A stretch of DNA of 64,000 nt from Desulfobacter sp. GTDB lineage: Bacteria > Desulfobacterota > Desulfobacteria > Desulfobacterales > Desulfobacteraceae. The DNA is taken from positions 2,777,001 to 2,841,000 of the forward strand of contig CP054838.1 of the NCBI GenBank assembly GCA_028768545.1, read 5' to 3'. The position numbers and the translations under genes were made by a program. Of this stretch, positions 15,318-24,822 are shown piece after piece. Position 1 is the stretch's first letter; the number at the start of each line of letters is the position of its first letter. Under the pieces are notes generated by a model that saw only the letters and a list, made by a program, of their open reading frames with translations, was not told where the DNA came from and did no database searches.

Positions 15318-16767
15318 GGGAATGTTCAGAATTCTGTGTCACGGTTTCGGTTCCCGGATCTGTCTCGGCGCCAGCGGAAGTAAAAGCCAGGTCCGAGAAT
15401 GGGCCTTCAATCTGCCACGTCGGAGGAGTTGGCTTTTGCTGGAGCGGAGTTCCTGGAACCATCTTTTCCATCTGTAAATAAATCCCTATCAAATTCCCAG
15501 CTCTTTATCCAGCCGGCCTTCAAAGAAAATTGCCAACTGGGAAATTGTCAGTGACCAGTTTTGAACCGGCATTGTCCATTTCTTACTGGCGTTCTGGATC
15601 CCCATGTAAAGCAGCTTTAACAGGCTGTCCTGGTTAGGAAACGATCCCTTTGTTTTGGTCAGTTTTCGAAACTGTCGATGCACAGCCTCAATGGTATTTG
15701 TGGTGTATATTATCCGTCGGATCTCTTCTGGATATTTAAAGAAATGACTGAGGCGCTCCCAGTTGTTCCGCCAGGATTTTATCACAATCGGGTATTTGTC
15801 ATTCCATTTATTTTCCAAGATATCCAGTTCTTCTTCGGCCAGATCCTTATTGACCGCTTTATAAACACGTTTTAGATCTGCCATAAATTCCTTTTTATTT
15901 TTGGAACCAACGTATTTCAATGAATTTCGGATCTGGTGGACTACGCAGAGTTGAACTTCTGTGTCCGGGAATATGGTCTCAATGGCCTCGGGAAAACCTT
16001 TTAGACCATCAACACAGGCAATCAGGATATCTTTTACCCCTCGGTTTGAAAGGTCTGTTAACACCTGCAGCCAGAAGTTCGCACCCTCATTCTCGGATAT
16101 GTACAGCCCAAGAACCTCTTTGCGGCCCTCGATATTCACCCCAAGAATTGTGTAAACGGCTTTGCTGCCGACCTTTCCGTTTTCTCGTACTTTATAATGT
16201 ATGGCATCAAGCCATACGATTGGGTACACATTTTCCAACGGCCTGGCCTGCCATTCTTTAACGGTATGAATAATTTTATCGGTAATAGCGCTAAGGGTGG
16301 CATTTGAAATCTCAAGTCCATAGATTTCCTGTAAATGGGCAGCCATGTCATTATAGCTCATGCCCAGGCCGTAAAGGGCTATTATCTTTCTTTCAATTTC
16401 ATCGCTGAGCGTTGTTTGGTGTTTTTGACGATTTGTGGAGAGAAGGTTCCGTTCCGATCACGCGGGGTTTTTAGCTCAAATTTACCATCCAGGGACTTAA
16501 TGGTCTTTCTGCTTTTTCCATTACGGCGGTTGGCAGAAATTTCCTGTCCGAGATGGGACTCCAACTCTCCTTCAAGAGCAGCTTCCGCAAGATTTTTGAT
16601 TAATGATGTAAGGACGCCGCCCTTACCTGTGAAGGGTTTACCTTCCTGAATACCTTTAAGAGCTTTTTGAAAATCAAATTCGGTGTTGTCTTCGGTCATG
16701 TCAGTTCTCCTTATTTAGCTGAGTATATCAGCTTTGATTCAACTGACACAGAATTTTGAACGCCCTC
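15318..16767 (-). mobile_element. IS256-family element, copy C, inside IS6
   Basis: 1450 bp. The imperfect terminal repeats, read inward, are GGGAATGTTCAGAATTCTG (left) and GAGGGCGTTCAAAATTCTG (right). It is flanked by a perfect 8-bp target duplication AAAATATC, normal for IS256. It is a close relative of the two nested copies at 46083-48993. Confidence 0.93.
15489..16699 (-). pseudogene. IS256-family (mutator) transposase, frameshifted
   Basis: Mutator-type transposase read in two frames: residues 1-95 or so from 16699 to about 16420, then a shifted frame to 15489. One A is missing from the A run after SPQIVK (five As against six in the copies at 46151 and 47067). The downstream frame holds the DDE parts: WLDAIHYKVRENG, IACVDGLKGFPEAI and the late NTIEAVHRQFRK. 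Otherwise full length and near-identical to the other copies. Confidence 0.88.
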
Positions 16768-16891
16768 AAAATATCAGGAAGGGAGAAATTTTAAAGCAGA
16801 AAGAATTCGTCGAAAATCTGTTTTCTTATGCTGCGTAAATTTTACGCCTGAACGATCTCTTTGTCCTGGAAATATTTTTTGCAACAGAACC

Positions 16892-19196
16892 CTGGGTATA
16901 ATAACAATGCTGGCGGCGGGTATTTTTTTCCCTGGCCCTGTCTTCAAAATAAAAGGGTAAAAACACATAATCTGTTTTTTCAAGCAGGTATTTTACATGG
17001 CCGTGGAGGGCCACCACCGGAGCGCAGAATTCTGCATTGGCAATTTTCTTTCCCTGCTGCACAGGATCCTTAAGATGGGTGCTTGTCTTCACCTTTACCC
17101 CGAGATCGGCAAAAAACATCTGCCAGAAAAAAAGATCCTGGGTCATGTGCAGACCATCGGGAATCCCGATGGTCAATCTGTTTTTTGGGGATTTTGGCCC
17201 TAACACCGGGGTCGAAACCGTTTTTCTCAGGGCGAAAAGATCGTACTTGTCCTTTTGCTGAACCCGTTTTTGAGTCTCATAATCTCTGCCGCATAAAAAC
17301 CCGTATGCCTGGGGTTTGCCCCCCACGTCTGCAATGGTGATCTTGTAATGATTGGTACAGAGTTTACAGACTTCCTGGCGTATGGGAATCTTTTGTTTGT
17401 ACAGGTCAAACCCCCTGAAATCGGACTGGGCTATGGTGTTGTTTTCCGCCTCTTTTTTTGCCAGAAGTGCCACCCCGAGTGCGCCGGTTAAATGACAATA
17501 TTTAGAGACATGGATGGGCTTGTTGAGCTTTTGTTCAAACGCTGCCACCAAAGCCTTGTTCCTGGCTGTGGCGCCCTGAAAAAGGACCTGGTCACCGATT
17601 TTACCAATACTGGCCACCTTGGTCAGATAATTATCGCGAACCGAGTGAAGCACAGAGGCCAGAATTTCATTTTTTTCAAACCCTTTGGCAAAAAAATAGT
17701 TGATATCCCTTTCCATAAAAACCGTACACCGGTCACTGGACACCGGCGCTTTCACCCCTTCGGTCCTGGCAGAATATTCAGACAAGGGACAATCTAACTT
17801 GGCGGTCTGTTCTTCAACAAAACTGCCGGTGCCTGCGGCACACACCGTATTGCATCACCGAAGAGGTGACCATGCCGTCCCTTAAAAGGGTGAATTTAGC
17901 GTCCTGACCTCCGATTTCAATGATGGTATCTACCTTGGGATTTAAATTTACCGCAGCACAGGCATGGGCGGTAATTTCATCAGGTTCGATATCTGCCCCG
18001 ATAATTTTGGCTGATATCCGCCGGCCCGACCCCGTGGTGCCACAGCCGTTGATGGATAAATCAAGGGAATAGATAGTTATAAAATGATCACAGGCCTTGA
18101 ATAATTGTTGAACCGCCTGAACCGGCCTTGAGGCTGTTTTAGTGTAAAACCCGGCCAGAGGATCTCCCTTGATATCCACAATAATGGCCTTGGTTGAAGT
18201 CGATCCCACATCCAGGCCGAGAAAGCCTGACACTGAGGAACCCCTATCCGGATCTTTGTAAATATCCACCTCAACCTTCTCGTGATCATAGGAGTTAAAA
18301 CAGGTAAAATCCGGATAATCAGAAAGGGTCAGGCAAAGGGCAGGGTATCTGTAAACAGACTCATTTTCCTGAATTTTAAAATAATCATCAGGACAAGAAT
18401 AAGAATTGGGGGATATCCGGGCCATCCCATCCATAAGAGAGAGGGCAGCACCCAGGGCTCCATAGGCCAGACTATTGGAATCTGTTTCCAATTTGATTCC
18501 GACAATCTGCTCAAGGTGACGGCTTACAGCTGCGTTTAAAGAGACCCCGCCGCAAAAGACGATGCTGCCTTGGACCTTTTTTTGTTTGAACAGGGTATTG
18601 GCGATATTTTTGGCCAGACCATAGCAAAGTCCGTCACAAATCTGGTTTAAATCGTATCCTTCCTGCTGGGAATGGATAAGGTCTGTTTTAGCAAATACGG
18701 CGCACCGGGTGGCAATGTCCGGCCTTTTTTTTGTATTCTTAAGGGCCATGGATGAAATTTCTTTAGAACCGGACAAATGCAGGCGGCCTGCCTGCTGGTA
18801 CAGAAAACTGCCCGTACCTGCAGCACAGGAGGTGTTATGCCTGGCGCCGGTATAATTACCCATCTCATCAAAAAGGCTGAGTGAAAAATTTTCCCCCCCG
18901 ATATTTAAAACAGCGCCTGCCTTGCCATGATGCAGATGACGAACAGAACGGATAATGGCAACCTGATCGTCAACAATAAAATCTGATTGGATAAAAGAAG
19001 GGGAGGCCGCAGTTTTTGCCACATGGGTCACCCCGGTGAGCTCATTTTGTTCAACAAGCCGTGCCAATGCCGCTTTCACCTCACCATGATGATAGCAACT
19101 GGTTTGAAAAACCAGGGTTTTGTCAGGGGCAACCAGCGCAAGATGAATGGAAACCGAGCCCACATCAATACCGAGTATTAAAGATGATTTTTTCAT
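16892..19196 (-). pseudogene. CoA-dehydratase/benzoyl-CoA-reductase-type activase (BcrAD/BadFG), frameshifted and truncated
   Basis: ATP-dependent activase related to 2-hydroxyacyl-CoA dehydratase activators, of the large double-domain kind. Domain 1 (GIDVGSVSIHLAL, NTSCAAGTGSF) and domain 2 (GLDVGSTSTKAI, IEIGGQDAKFT, CAAGTGSFVEEQ) are ASKHA folds. After them comes the start of a DUF2229-like region with CKLCTNHY, FLCGRDYE and NAEFCAPVVALHG. An extra base near 17845 shifts the frame inside the domain 2 CAAGTGSF motif, and the IS6 end at 16892 removes the C-terminus. It is translationally coupled to the gene at 19199. No CoA reductase catalytic subunit is nearby. Confidence 0.85.
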
Positions 19197-19198
19197 TT

Positions 19199-19672
19199 TC
19201 AAATTTGCTCCCTGACTTCTTTCCAAAATAAAGTGACCCCGTCAAACCAGCCGTCCATAAATTTTTGCTCGTGATCAACCCCACCCTGGACAGAATATTT
19301 GCCAAGGTCGTGGGCCTCATATATTTTCTGAAAATAGGATTTAAACGTCTCATGCCCGATGATCTCGTACGTATGATCGCAATGCAGTACGTACAACAGA
19401 TTTTCATAATGGGCAGACCTGGCCCATTTCACGCCCTGGGTTTTTCCTGAGTTGTAAAAATTATTTTCCCAATCCAATTTTTCCTGGCGAAGACGCTTGA
19501 CAATATCGGGCATGTCAAACTCTTCGGAAAAACGCTTTTGCAGTTCTTCTTTCTTCTGAATGGCATCGGTCAACGCCTCTTGAAACATTTTTGAAAAATT
19601 AAAAGAGCTTCGCCATTCGGTGAGTTTTTCATGGAGCATATCTGGAATGCTCAAGGTTATTTTCTGGGCCAT
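19199..19672 (-). CDS. Hypothetical protein, ribbon-helix-helix-like N-terminus
   Basis: 157 residues from the ATG at 19672 (another ATG lies three codons upstream; neither has a strong ribosome site). The first 45 residues (KITLSIPDMLHEKL then a helical SKMFQEALTDAIQKKEE) resemble the strand-helix-helix of MetJ/Arc-type DNA-binding proteins. The remainder is acidic and aromatic with no recognised fold. Its TGA overlaps the region just before the activase start (ATG at 19196), so it may regulate or accompany that now broken gene. Confidence 0.55.
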   Translation of the reverse strand: MAQKITLSIPDMLHEKLTEWRSSFNFSKMFQEALTDAIQKKEELQKRFSEEFDMPDIVKRLRQEKLDWENNFYNSGKTQGVKWARSAHYENLLYVLHCDHTYEIIGHETFKSYFQKIYEAHDLGKYSVQGGVDHEQKFMDGWFDGVTLFWKEVREQI

Positions 19673-19966
19673 TTTATCCATCCAAATCGTAAAATTCAAA
19701 AATTGAGGTTGCCCTGGCCGACAAAAAAAGTCTGCACCTGGATTTAGATTAAATTTCAATTAAGTGAAAAATCTACATTAAAGGGGGTGCAGTTTAAACC
19801 AGCCCAAAGGGGGGAATCACCTCTGTACAATCTTTGTTATACGTATAAATTTTTGGGTCACGTGTCAATCTGATTCACAAAATTTTACAAATTCAGTTCA
19901 ATTGCCAACATTTTAACTGGGCCCAGGTACTTGTGTTTTTAGGCCAAACTTTATATAAGCCTTTGT

Positions 19967-20761
19967 ATGCTAAAGCAACAATTGGAAATACTTGGAACCC
20001 AGACCCTATTTCGCCTGGAATCCTTGGGCAGGCTTATCCTGTTTCTGGGTGCAGGCCTTGTCCAGGCATTTGTCCCTCCCTTTCAGTGGGCAAAAATCAT
20101 GGAACAACTCTGGTTTATCGGTGCAAAATCCATGTTTGTTATTATATTAACGGCATTGTTCACCGGCATGGTTTTAGGACTTCAAGGCTATCACACCCTT
20201 GTCAGCTTTGGGTCGGAAGCAGCCCTCGGGTCAGCCGTTGCCATGACATTGATCCGGGAACTTGGGCCTGTGCTTTGTGCCATAATGATTGCAGCACGTG
20301 CCGGATCTGCCATGGCAGCCGAAATTGGGGTCATGCGAATGTCAGAACAGATTGACGCCCTTGAAACCATGGAGATTCACCCGGTCAGGTTCACCTTTTC
20401 CCCGAGAATTATAGCGGCCCTGATCAGTTTTCCCCTGCTCACGGCCCTGTTTGACATCACAGGCATATTGGGCGGATATTTAACCGGATCAATCATGCTG
20501 GGAATCAATGAAAATATTTATATGGAAAAGGTCGTCCAAAGTATCAGCCTCGGGGATATTACCGGCGGTTTTTTCAAGGCATTGGTCTTTGGCCTGCTGG
20601 TCACCACAGTCTGCTGTTACAGGGGGTATTATGCACACCTGGCTGGAAATGAACAAGGATATGGAGCCAAAGGGGTTTCTCTGGCCACAACCAATGCCGT
20701 TGTAAACTCTTGTATTCTCATTTTGATTTCAGACTATATCATCACCTCTTTTTTGGTATAA
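19967..20761 (+). CDS. mlaE: MlaE-family ABC transporter permease
   Basis: Inner-membrane permease of the Mla retrograde phospholipid system that keeps outer-membrane lipid asymmetry. 264 residues with about five membrane segments. Family hallmarks are the TGMVLGLQGYHTLVSFGSE segment, LIRELGPVLCAIMIAARAGS, and EQIDALETMEIHPVRF, where the ATPase docks. First gene of the operon mlaE-F-D-C-A; MlaF starts four bases after its stop. No clear ribosome site precedes the ATG. Confidence 0.94.
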   Translation: MLKQQLEILGTQTLFRLESLGRLILFLGAGLVQAFVPPFQWAKIMEQLWFIGAKSMFVIILTALFTGMVLGLQGYHTLVSFGSEAALGSAVAMTLIRELGPVLCAIMIAARAGSAMAAEIGVMRMSEQIDALETMEIHPVRFTFSPRIIAALISFPLLTALFDITGILGGYLTGSIMLGINENIYMEKVVQSISLGDITGGFFKALVFGLLVTTVCCYRGYYAHLAGNEQGYGAKGVSLATTNAVVNSCILILISDYIITSFLV

Positions 20762-20764
20762 ATC

Positions 20765-21520
20765 ATGTCAAAACCCTTTATTGAACTCATCGACATCCAT
20801 AAATGCTTTGACACCAATGCGGTGCTCAAAGGGGTAAACCTGACGATTGACCAAGGAAAGATCACCACGGTGATCGGAAAAAGCGGCACTGGAAAATCCG
20901 TGCTCTTAAAACATATTATCGGGTTGCTTCACCAGGATTCGGGTCAATTGCTCATCAACGGCATTCCCTTGGACAGGATGAATAAAAAAACAAAACACGG
21001 ATTCCAAAAAGAACTCTCCTACATGTTCCAGGACAATGCCCTGTTTGATTTTTTAACGGTCTATGAGAACATTGCCCTGCCCTTAACGGAAAAAACAAAA
21101 CAATCTTCAATGGATATCAAAAAGCATGTATTGGAAAAAATGCGGGTTCTCGGTCTGACTGGCACCCAGAACAAATACCCCTCCCAGCTTTCAGGCGGGA
21201 TGCGAAAACGGGTGGCCCTGGCAAGGGCCTTGATTACAGATCCCAAGGCCGTTCTATTTGACGAACCCACCACAGGGCTTGATCCTGTAAGAAAAAACAA
21301 TGTCCATTCAATGATTGCCCAATACCAGAAAGAATTCGGATTTACGGCCATTATTGTCACCCATGACATTCCTGAAATATTTGAAATCACCCAGGATATT
21401 GCCATGCTGGACAGGGGTAAAATCATCTTCCAGGGAACTACTTTAGAAATTCTCAACTCAGACAATCCAAGTGTTAACTCCTTTATTCAAGGACAAAACT
21501 ACAGCACAAAGGCCAGTTAG
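20765..21520 (+). CDS. mlaF: MlaF-type ABC transporter ATPase
   Basis: Cytoplasmic ATPase of the Mla complex, 251 residues. Walker A GKSGTGKSVLLKHI, Q-loop region YMFQDNALFDFLTV, signature LSGGMRKRVALARAL, Walker B VLFDEPTTGLDPV and the H-loop VTHDIPE are all present. The SGGMRKR form of the signature is typical of lipid-type (Mla/Ttg2) ATPases. It lies between mlaE and mlaD with short spacing. Confidence 0.96.
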   Translation: MSKPFIELIDIHKCFDTNAVLKGVNLTIDQGKITTVIGKSGTGKSVLLKHIIGLLHQDSGQLLINGIPLDRMNKKTKHGFQKELSYMFQDNALFDFLTVYENIALPLTEKTKQSSMDIKKHVLEKMRVLGLTGTQNKYPSQLSGGMRKRVALARALITDPKAVLFDEPTTGLDPVRKNNVHSMIAQYQKEFGFTAIIVTHDIPEIFEITQDIAMLDRGKIIFQGTTLEILNSDNPSVNSFIQGQNYSTKAS

Positions 21521-21528
21521 GAAAACCT

Positions 21529-21981
21529 ATGAAAAATAAAAATATTGAATTGTATGTGGGCGTATTTGTTGTCATCTGCTCCATCTGTGTGGGATACCTG
21601 GTCCTGGTCATCGGAGATGTTAAGCTCTTCGGCGGAGAGCGGTATGCCCTTTACGGCTATTTTTCATCTGCCAGCGGATTAAAAACCGGGGCCCGGGTCG
21701 AGATGGCCGGCGTAGATATCGGAAATGTGGGTGAAATCTCCCTTGAACGGGAACGTCAGGTGGCCAAGGTGGTCCTTCATATCGATACAAGTGTGGAAAT
21801 TAGCGAAGATAGTATTGCCTCGGTAAAAACTTCTGGTATAATAGGAGAAAAATTTATCGCTATTTCACCTGGCGGGGCTGAGATACTGCTTGAAGATCAA
21901 GATGAAATATTTAATACGGAATCTTCACTGGATATTGAATCTTTGATCCGAAAATTTATTTTCAGCAATGAAAACCCATAA
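21529..21981 (+). CDS. mlaD: MlaD-type MCE-domain protein
   Basis: Membrane-anchored periplasmic lipid-binding ring subunit, 150 residues. One N-terminal transmembrane segment (about residues 6-27) is followed by one MCE domain: YFSSASGLKTGARVEMAGVD, then IGNVGEISL, then IASVKTSGIIGEKFIAISPGG. Length and single-MCE architecture match MlaD. Its end overlaps the leader of mlaC. Confidence 0.94.
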   Translation: MKNKNIELYVGVFVVICSICVGYLVLVIGDVKLFGGERYALYGYFSSASGLKTGARVEMAGVDIGNVGEISLERERQVAKVVLHIDTSVEISEDSIASVKTSGIIGEKFIAISPGGAEILLEDQDEIFNTESSLDIESLIRKFIFSNENP

Positions 21982-21997
21982 CCACCTCAGGAATAAA

Positions 21998-22633
21998 ATG
22001 AAATCACCCAAAATTTATCCGTTGTTCATTTTCATCCTCCTGTTTTTCACGGGTATTTCATCTGCCAATTTAGATACCAGTTCACAAAAAAAAGCAGACC
22101 AGGCCCAAGAGCAGCTCGAGGAACTTGTTGATCAGGTCTTGTCCATTATCCAGGATTCCAAGCTTGCCCAGGACCCTGTAAAATATAAACAGGTCTTGTA
22201 TGAAAAGGCGATGAAAATCTTTGATTTTAAAACCTTTTCAAGGCTGGCTTTGGGAAGAAAATACAAGGCCTTTTCTCCTGACCAGCAAAAGGATTTTATT
22301 TTATACTTTTCAAAGTTGATTTCAAACACCTATTTTCCCAAACTTGCGGGCCAGGATGTTCACAATATCCAAATTTTTTATCTGGACACCCATGCTCTGC
22401 CCACCAAAAGGAAAATCTACAGAACAGACATACACACCCAGCTTGTCCATGGCCAGACCCGCATCCCTGTTGTTTACAGAATGATTCAAAAACCGGACCT
22501 GGACTGGAAAATTTATGATATTAAAATTGAAGGGGTATCAATGGCTGCCAACTACAACGAACAATACCGGCAGCAAATTTCACTCACCCCCGAACAGATA
22601 ATCTTTCAGCTTAAGGAAAAGGTTGAACAATGA
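21998..22633 (+). CDS. mlaC: MlaC-type periplasmic phospholipid-binding protein
   Basis: Soluble shuttle between the outer-membrane MlaA and the inner-membrane MlaFED complex (Ttg2D family). 211 residues from the ATG at 21998, chosen for the AGGA site nine bases upstream. A signal peptide (IYPLFIFILLFFTGISSA) precedes the mature domain. Family segments include FDFKTFSRLALGRKYKAFSP, the VVYRM strand and DWKIYDIKIEGVSMAANY. Its stop overlaps the mlaA start in ATGA, indicating coupled translation. Confidence 0.92.
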   Translation: MKSPKIYPLFIFILLFFTGISSANLDTSSQKKADQAQEQLEELVDQVLSIIQDSKLAQDPVKYKQVLYEKAMKIFDFKTFSRLALGRKYKAFSPDQQKDFILYFSKLISNTYFPKLAGQDVHNIQIFYLDTHALPTKRKIYRTDIHTQLVHGQTRIPVVYRMIQKPDLDWKIYDIKIEGVSMAANYNEQYRQQISLTPEQIIFQLKEKVEQ

Positions 22634-23445
22634 AACATCTGCCAACACTCATTCTTGCCTGTCTTATAATCCTAGTTCACGGAGCTTACGCCCTGGCAGA
22701 AGAAAATCCTGTCCCTCCCCCTCAGACCATGAGCAGCCAGACCGGTACAGATCCTGTTGTTTTGTCCGAGGACAGCCTGGATGATGAAGAGTTCAGCGAC
22801 GATCTCTTTGACGAGTATGATACGGACACCACGGATGATCAGATGGTATCAGATCCCATCTATTATTTTAACTATGCCATGTACCAATTCAACGATTTTT
22901 TATACTTTTACGGTCTCAAACCTGTTTCCCGGGGGTATAAGGCCATTGTGCCCACACCGGCCAGAAGGGGAATCAATAATTTTTTCAACAACCTGCTCTT
23001 TCCGGTCCGTTTTGTCAACAACCTGCTCCAGGGCAAGGTTGAAGGCGCTGCAACTGAATTTTCAGCTTTTTTTGTCAATTCAACCCTCGGCATCTTTGGG
23101 TTCAACGATTTTGCTCAGAAACATATGGATATCACCTTGAACGAAGAAGATCTCGGACAGACCCTTGGATCCTATAATATCGGAGACGGGTTTTACCTAG
23201 TCTTGCCCGTACTCGGTCCTTCCACCCTCAGGGATACCATTGGCAGGGCAGGGGACTGGTTTATCACCCCGGTCAATTATGTGGAGCCCTGGGAATTATC
23301 CTGGGGCGTATGGGGAGTGGACAAGACCAACAGAACCTCTTTTAGAATCGGCGATTACGAGGCCCTTAAGCAGGCAGCCCTTGATCCTTATGTGGCCCTG
23401 AGAAATGCCTATATTCAAAACCGAAGGTCCCTGATCAGACAATAA
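22630..23445 (+). CDS. mlaA: MlaA (VacJ) family protein
   Basis: Outer-membrane component that removes misplaced phospholipids from the outer leaflet. 271 residues. After a signal peptide (cleavage likely after YALA) comes an acidic Asp/Glu/Thr-rich linker at about 40-72. The VacJ domain follows: DPIYYFNYAMYQFNDF, INNFFNNLLFPVRFVNNLLQ, LGQTLGSYNIGDGFYLVLPV. Unlike E. coli MlaA, no typical lipobox Cys follows the signal peptide, so it may be soluble or membrane-embedded rather than lipid-anchored. Last gene of the operon; having mlaA with mlaEFDC in one operon gives a self-contained pathway. Confidence 0.93.
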   Translation: MKHLPTLILACLIILVHGAYALAEENPVPPPQTMSSQTGTDPVVLSEDSLDDEEFSDDLFDEYDTDTTDDQMVSDPIYYFNYAMYQFNDFLYFYGLKPVSRGYKAIVPTPARRGINNFFNNLLFPVRFVNNLLQGKVEGAATEFSAFFVNSTLGIFGFNDFAQKHMDITLNEEDLGQTLGSYNIGDGFYLVLPVLGPSTLRDTIGRAGDWFITPVNYVEPWELSWGVWGVDKTNRTSFRIGDYEALKQAALDPYVALRNAYIQNRRSLIRQ

Positions 23446-23470
23446 TTGATCAGACCATAATTCAAGGCAC

Positions 23471-24271
23471 TTATTCGATAAGATCCGGTCTGCGGTTTGG
23501 CAGAAAATAACGCATTTTATGGGATCTGACCCGGGTGATGGCGGACAGGTCCATTTCAACCATGTGAATTCCTGGTTTATTTCCCATTTTTTTAGACATG
23601 AGATGGCCGTCCGGCCCGATGGCAAGGGCAAGCCCTGGAAATTCAAGTCCTCTTCCATTTTCACCCGTCTGGTTGACTGCAGCAACAAACACACCGTTGT
23701 CAAAGGCCCTTGCCGGCAGATGGCGCATCCATGATAAAAACTTTTCCTCTGGGCTCGTCCTTGGAGAGGCATGGGGAATAAAGATCATATCTGCCTTTTT
23801 CAATGCCATGGCAGTGGCAAGTTCGGGAAAATGGGCATCATAACAAAGCTGAATACCAAAACAGGCCTTTTTGAACTTAAAAACCTTTACACTGTTGCCC
23901 GGGGTAAAATAAGGGGCTTCAAAGGGGGAGAGATGAATTTTACGGTAAAACCCGGGATCATATCCCGGCCGGATCACCAGATGGGTGGCATAGACCTTGT
24001 TGTCCGAAGCCCGTTCCAAAAGACCTGCAAGAATCGCCATATTGTATTTTGATGCGGCGCAAGATATCTGGCCGAGCCAGTCTGGCTTAATTGACCGGGC
24101 AATGGAGACATCTGCCGGTGCATACCCGGTAAGGTTCATTTCGGGAAAAACAAGGATATCCGCCTTTAACCCGGCGGCAATGGATATGGTATCGAGGGTG
24201 GAGTCAAGGTTGCGCTCAAAATCGCCGGCCACACAGGTCTGAATTACAAGGGCTGCCCTGATTGTCGTCAT
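23471..24271 (-). CDS. Nitrilase-superfamily carbon-nitrogen hydrolase
   Basis: Cytoplasmic amidase/omega-amidase type enzyme, substrate unknown. 266 residues from the ATG at 24271. The catalytic triad is visible: Glu in VFPEMNLTGY, Lys in FYRKIHLSPFE, Cys in GIQLCYDAHFPE. Conserved ENGRGLEFPGLALAIGPDG lies near the end. It follows the AsnC-like gene by 13 bases and is probably co-transcribed with it. It converges on mlaA. Confidence 0.9.
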   Translation of the reverse strand: MTTIRAALVIQTCVAGDFERNLDSTLDTISIAAGLKADILVFPEMNLTGYAPADVSIARSIKPDWLGQISCAASKYNMAILAGLLERASDNKVYATHLVIRPGYDPGFYRKIHLSPFEAPYFTPGNSVKVFKFKKACFGIQLCYDAHFPELATAMALKKADMIFIPHASPRTSPEEKFLSWMRHLPARAFDNGVFVAAVNQTGENGRGLEFPGLALAIGPDGHLMSKKMGNKPGIHMVEMDLSAITRVRSHKMRYFLPNRRPDLIE

Positions 24272-24284
24272 ATTTACGTTCAGA

Positions 24285-24734
24285 TCATACTTTAAAGTTG
24301 GCTGAAATTTTAAAGACATGGGTGGCCGGAAGGTTGAGAATGGTCGTCACCCCGGTCTCTTTGGCAATGAGTTCAAGATTTTTTTCAATGGTGTCAACGG
24401 ACGGGGCAATAAAGGTGAACCAGATATTAAACTTGTGGTCCCGCCTGTAATTGTGTGTCACCCCGGGAAACCGGTTTACGGTTTGTGTAAATAGTTCCAC
24501 CTTGTCTTCTTCCACCTGGGCCGCACATAAGGTGGAATGGTATCCAAGACGGTCCGGGCTGAAATTTCCTCCGATCCTCCGAATCAGCAGATCTTTTTTC
24601 ATTGTCTTGATCCGCCCGATCACATCCTCTTCCGAGAGTCCGAGTTTTTCTCCAATAATCTTAAAGGGTCTTGGATGGATGGGAAAATCAACCTGAATGC
24701 TGTTTAGAATATCTTTATTGGTATGGTCTATCAT
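24285..24734 (-). CDS. Lrp/AsnC-family protein, siroheme-decarboxylase (AhbA/AhbB)-like
   Basis: 149 residues from the ATG at 24734 (a GTG four codons upstream is possible). An N-terminal helix-turn-helix (RPFKIIGEKLGLSEEDVIGRI) is followed by an AsnC-type ligand domain with GVTHNYRRDHKFNIWFTFI and ILNLPATHVFKI. The Y-R-R-D-H plus N-x-W-F-T pattern is typical of AhbA/AhbB, which decarboxylate siroheme to 12,18-didecarboxysiroheme in the alternative heme pathway used by sulfate reducers. A single subunit is encoded here and no other ahb gene is present, so regulator versus enzyme is open. Confidence 0.75.
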   Translation of the reverse strand: MIDHTNKDILNSIQVDFPIHPRPFKIIGEKLGLSEEDVIGRIKTMKKDLLIRRIGGNFSPDRLGYHSTLCAAQVEEDKVELFTQTVNRFPGVTHNYRRDHKFNIWFTFIAPSVDTIEKNLELIAKETGVTTILNLPATHVFKISANFKV

Positions 24735-24759
24735 TGGCCTTGCCACCCCTTTTAAAACA

Positions 24760-24789
24760 AAAGGCCCTGTTTTTTCAAACAGGGCCTTT
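24760..24789 (-). terminator. Intrinsic terminator of dsrC
   Basis: 13-base stem (AAAGGCCCTGTTT with AAACAGGGCCTTT) and a 4-base loop, followed on the minus strand by TTGTTTT. It lies 33 bases downstream of the dsrC stop. Confidence 0.88.
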
Positions 24790-24822
24790 AAAACCGAACA
24801 GAAAAACTAAAAATCAGTTTGA

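Larger units (their letters stand above)
14598..16891 (+). mobile_element. IS6-family element, copy 2, split by IS256
   Basis: Left part 14598-15317 and right part 16776-16891 together make an 836-bp IS6 element in opposite orientation to copy 1. It is interrupted by the IS256 element at 15318-16767, whose 8-bp duplication AAAATATC lies at 15310-15317 and 16768-16775. Outer flanks (GATGATCG and CTGGGTAT) are not a target duplication. The right end cuts the activase gene at 16892. Confidence 0.92.

Noticed and set aside
16420-16440. Programmed frameshifting in IS256 copy C
   Set aside because: The related copies encode the transposase in one frame at this point, so a single-base loss or sequencing error is more likely.
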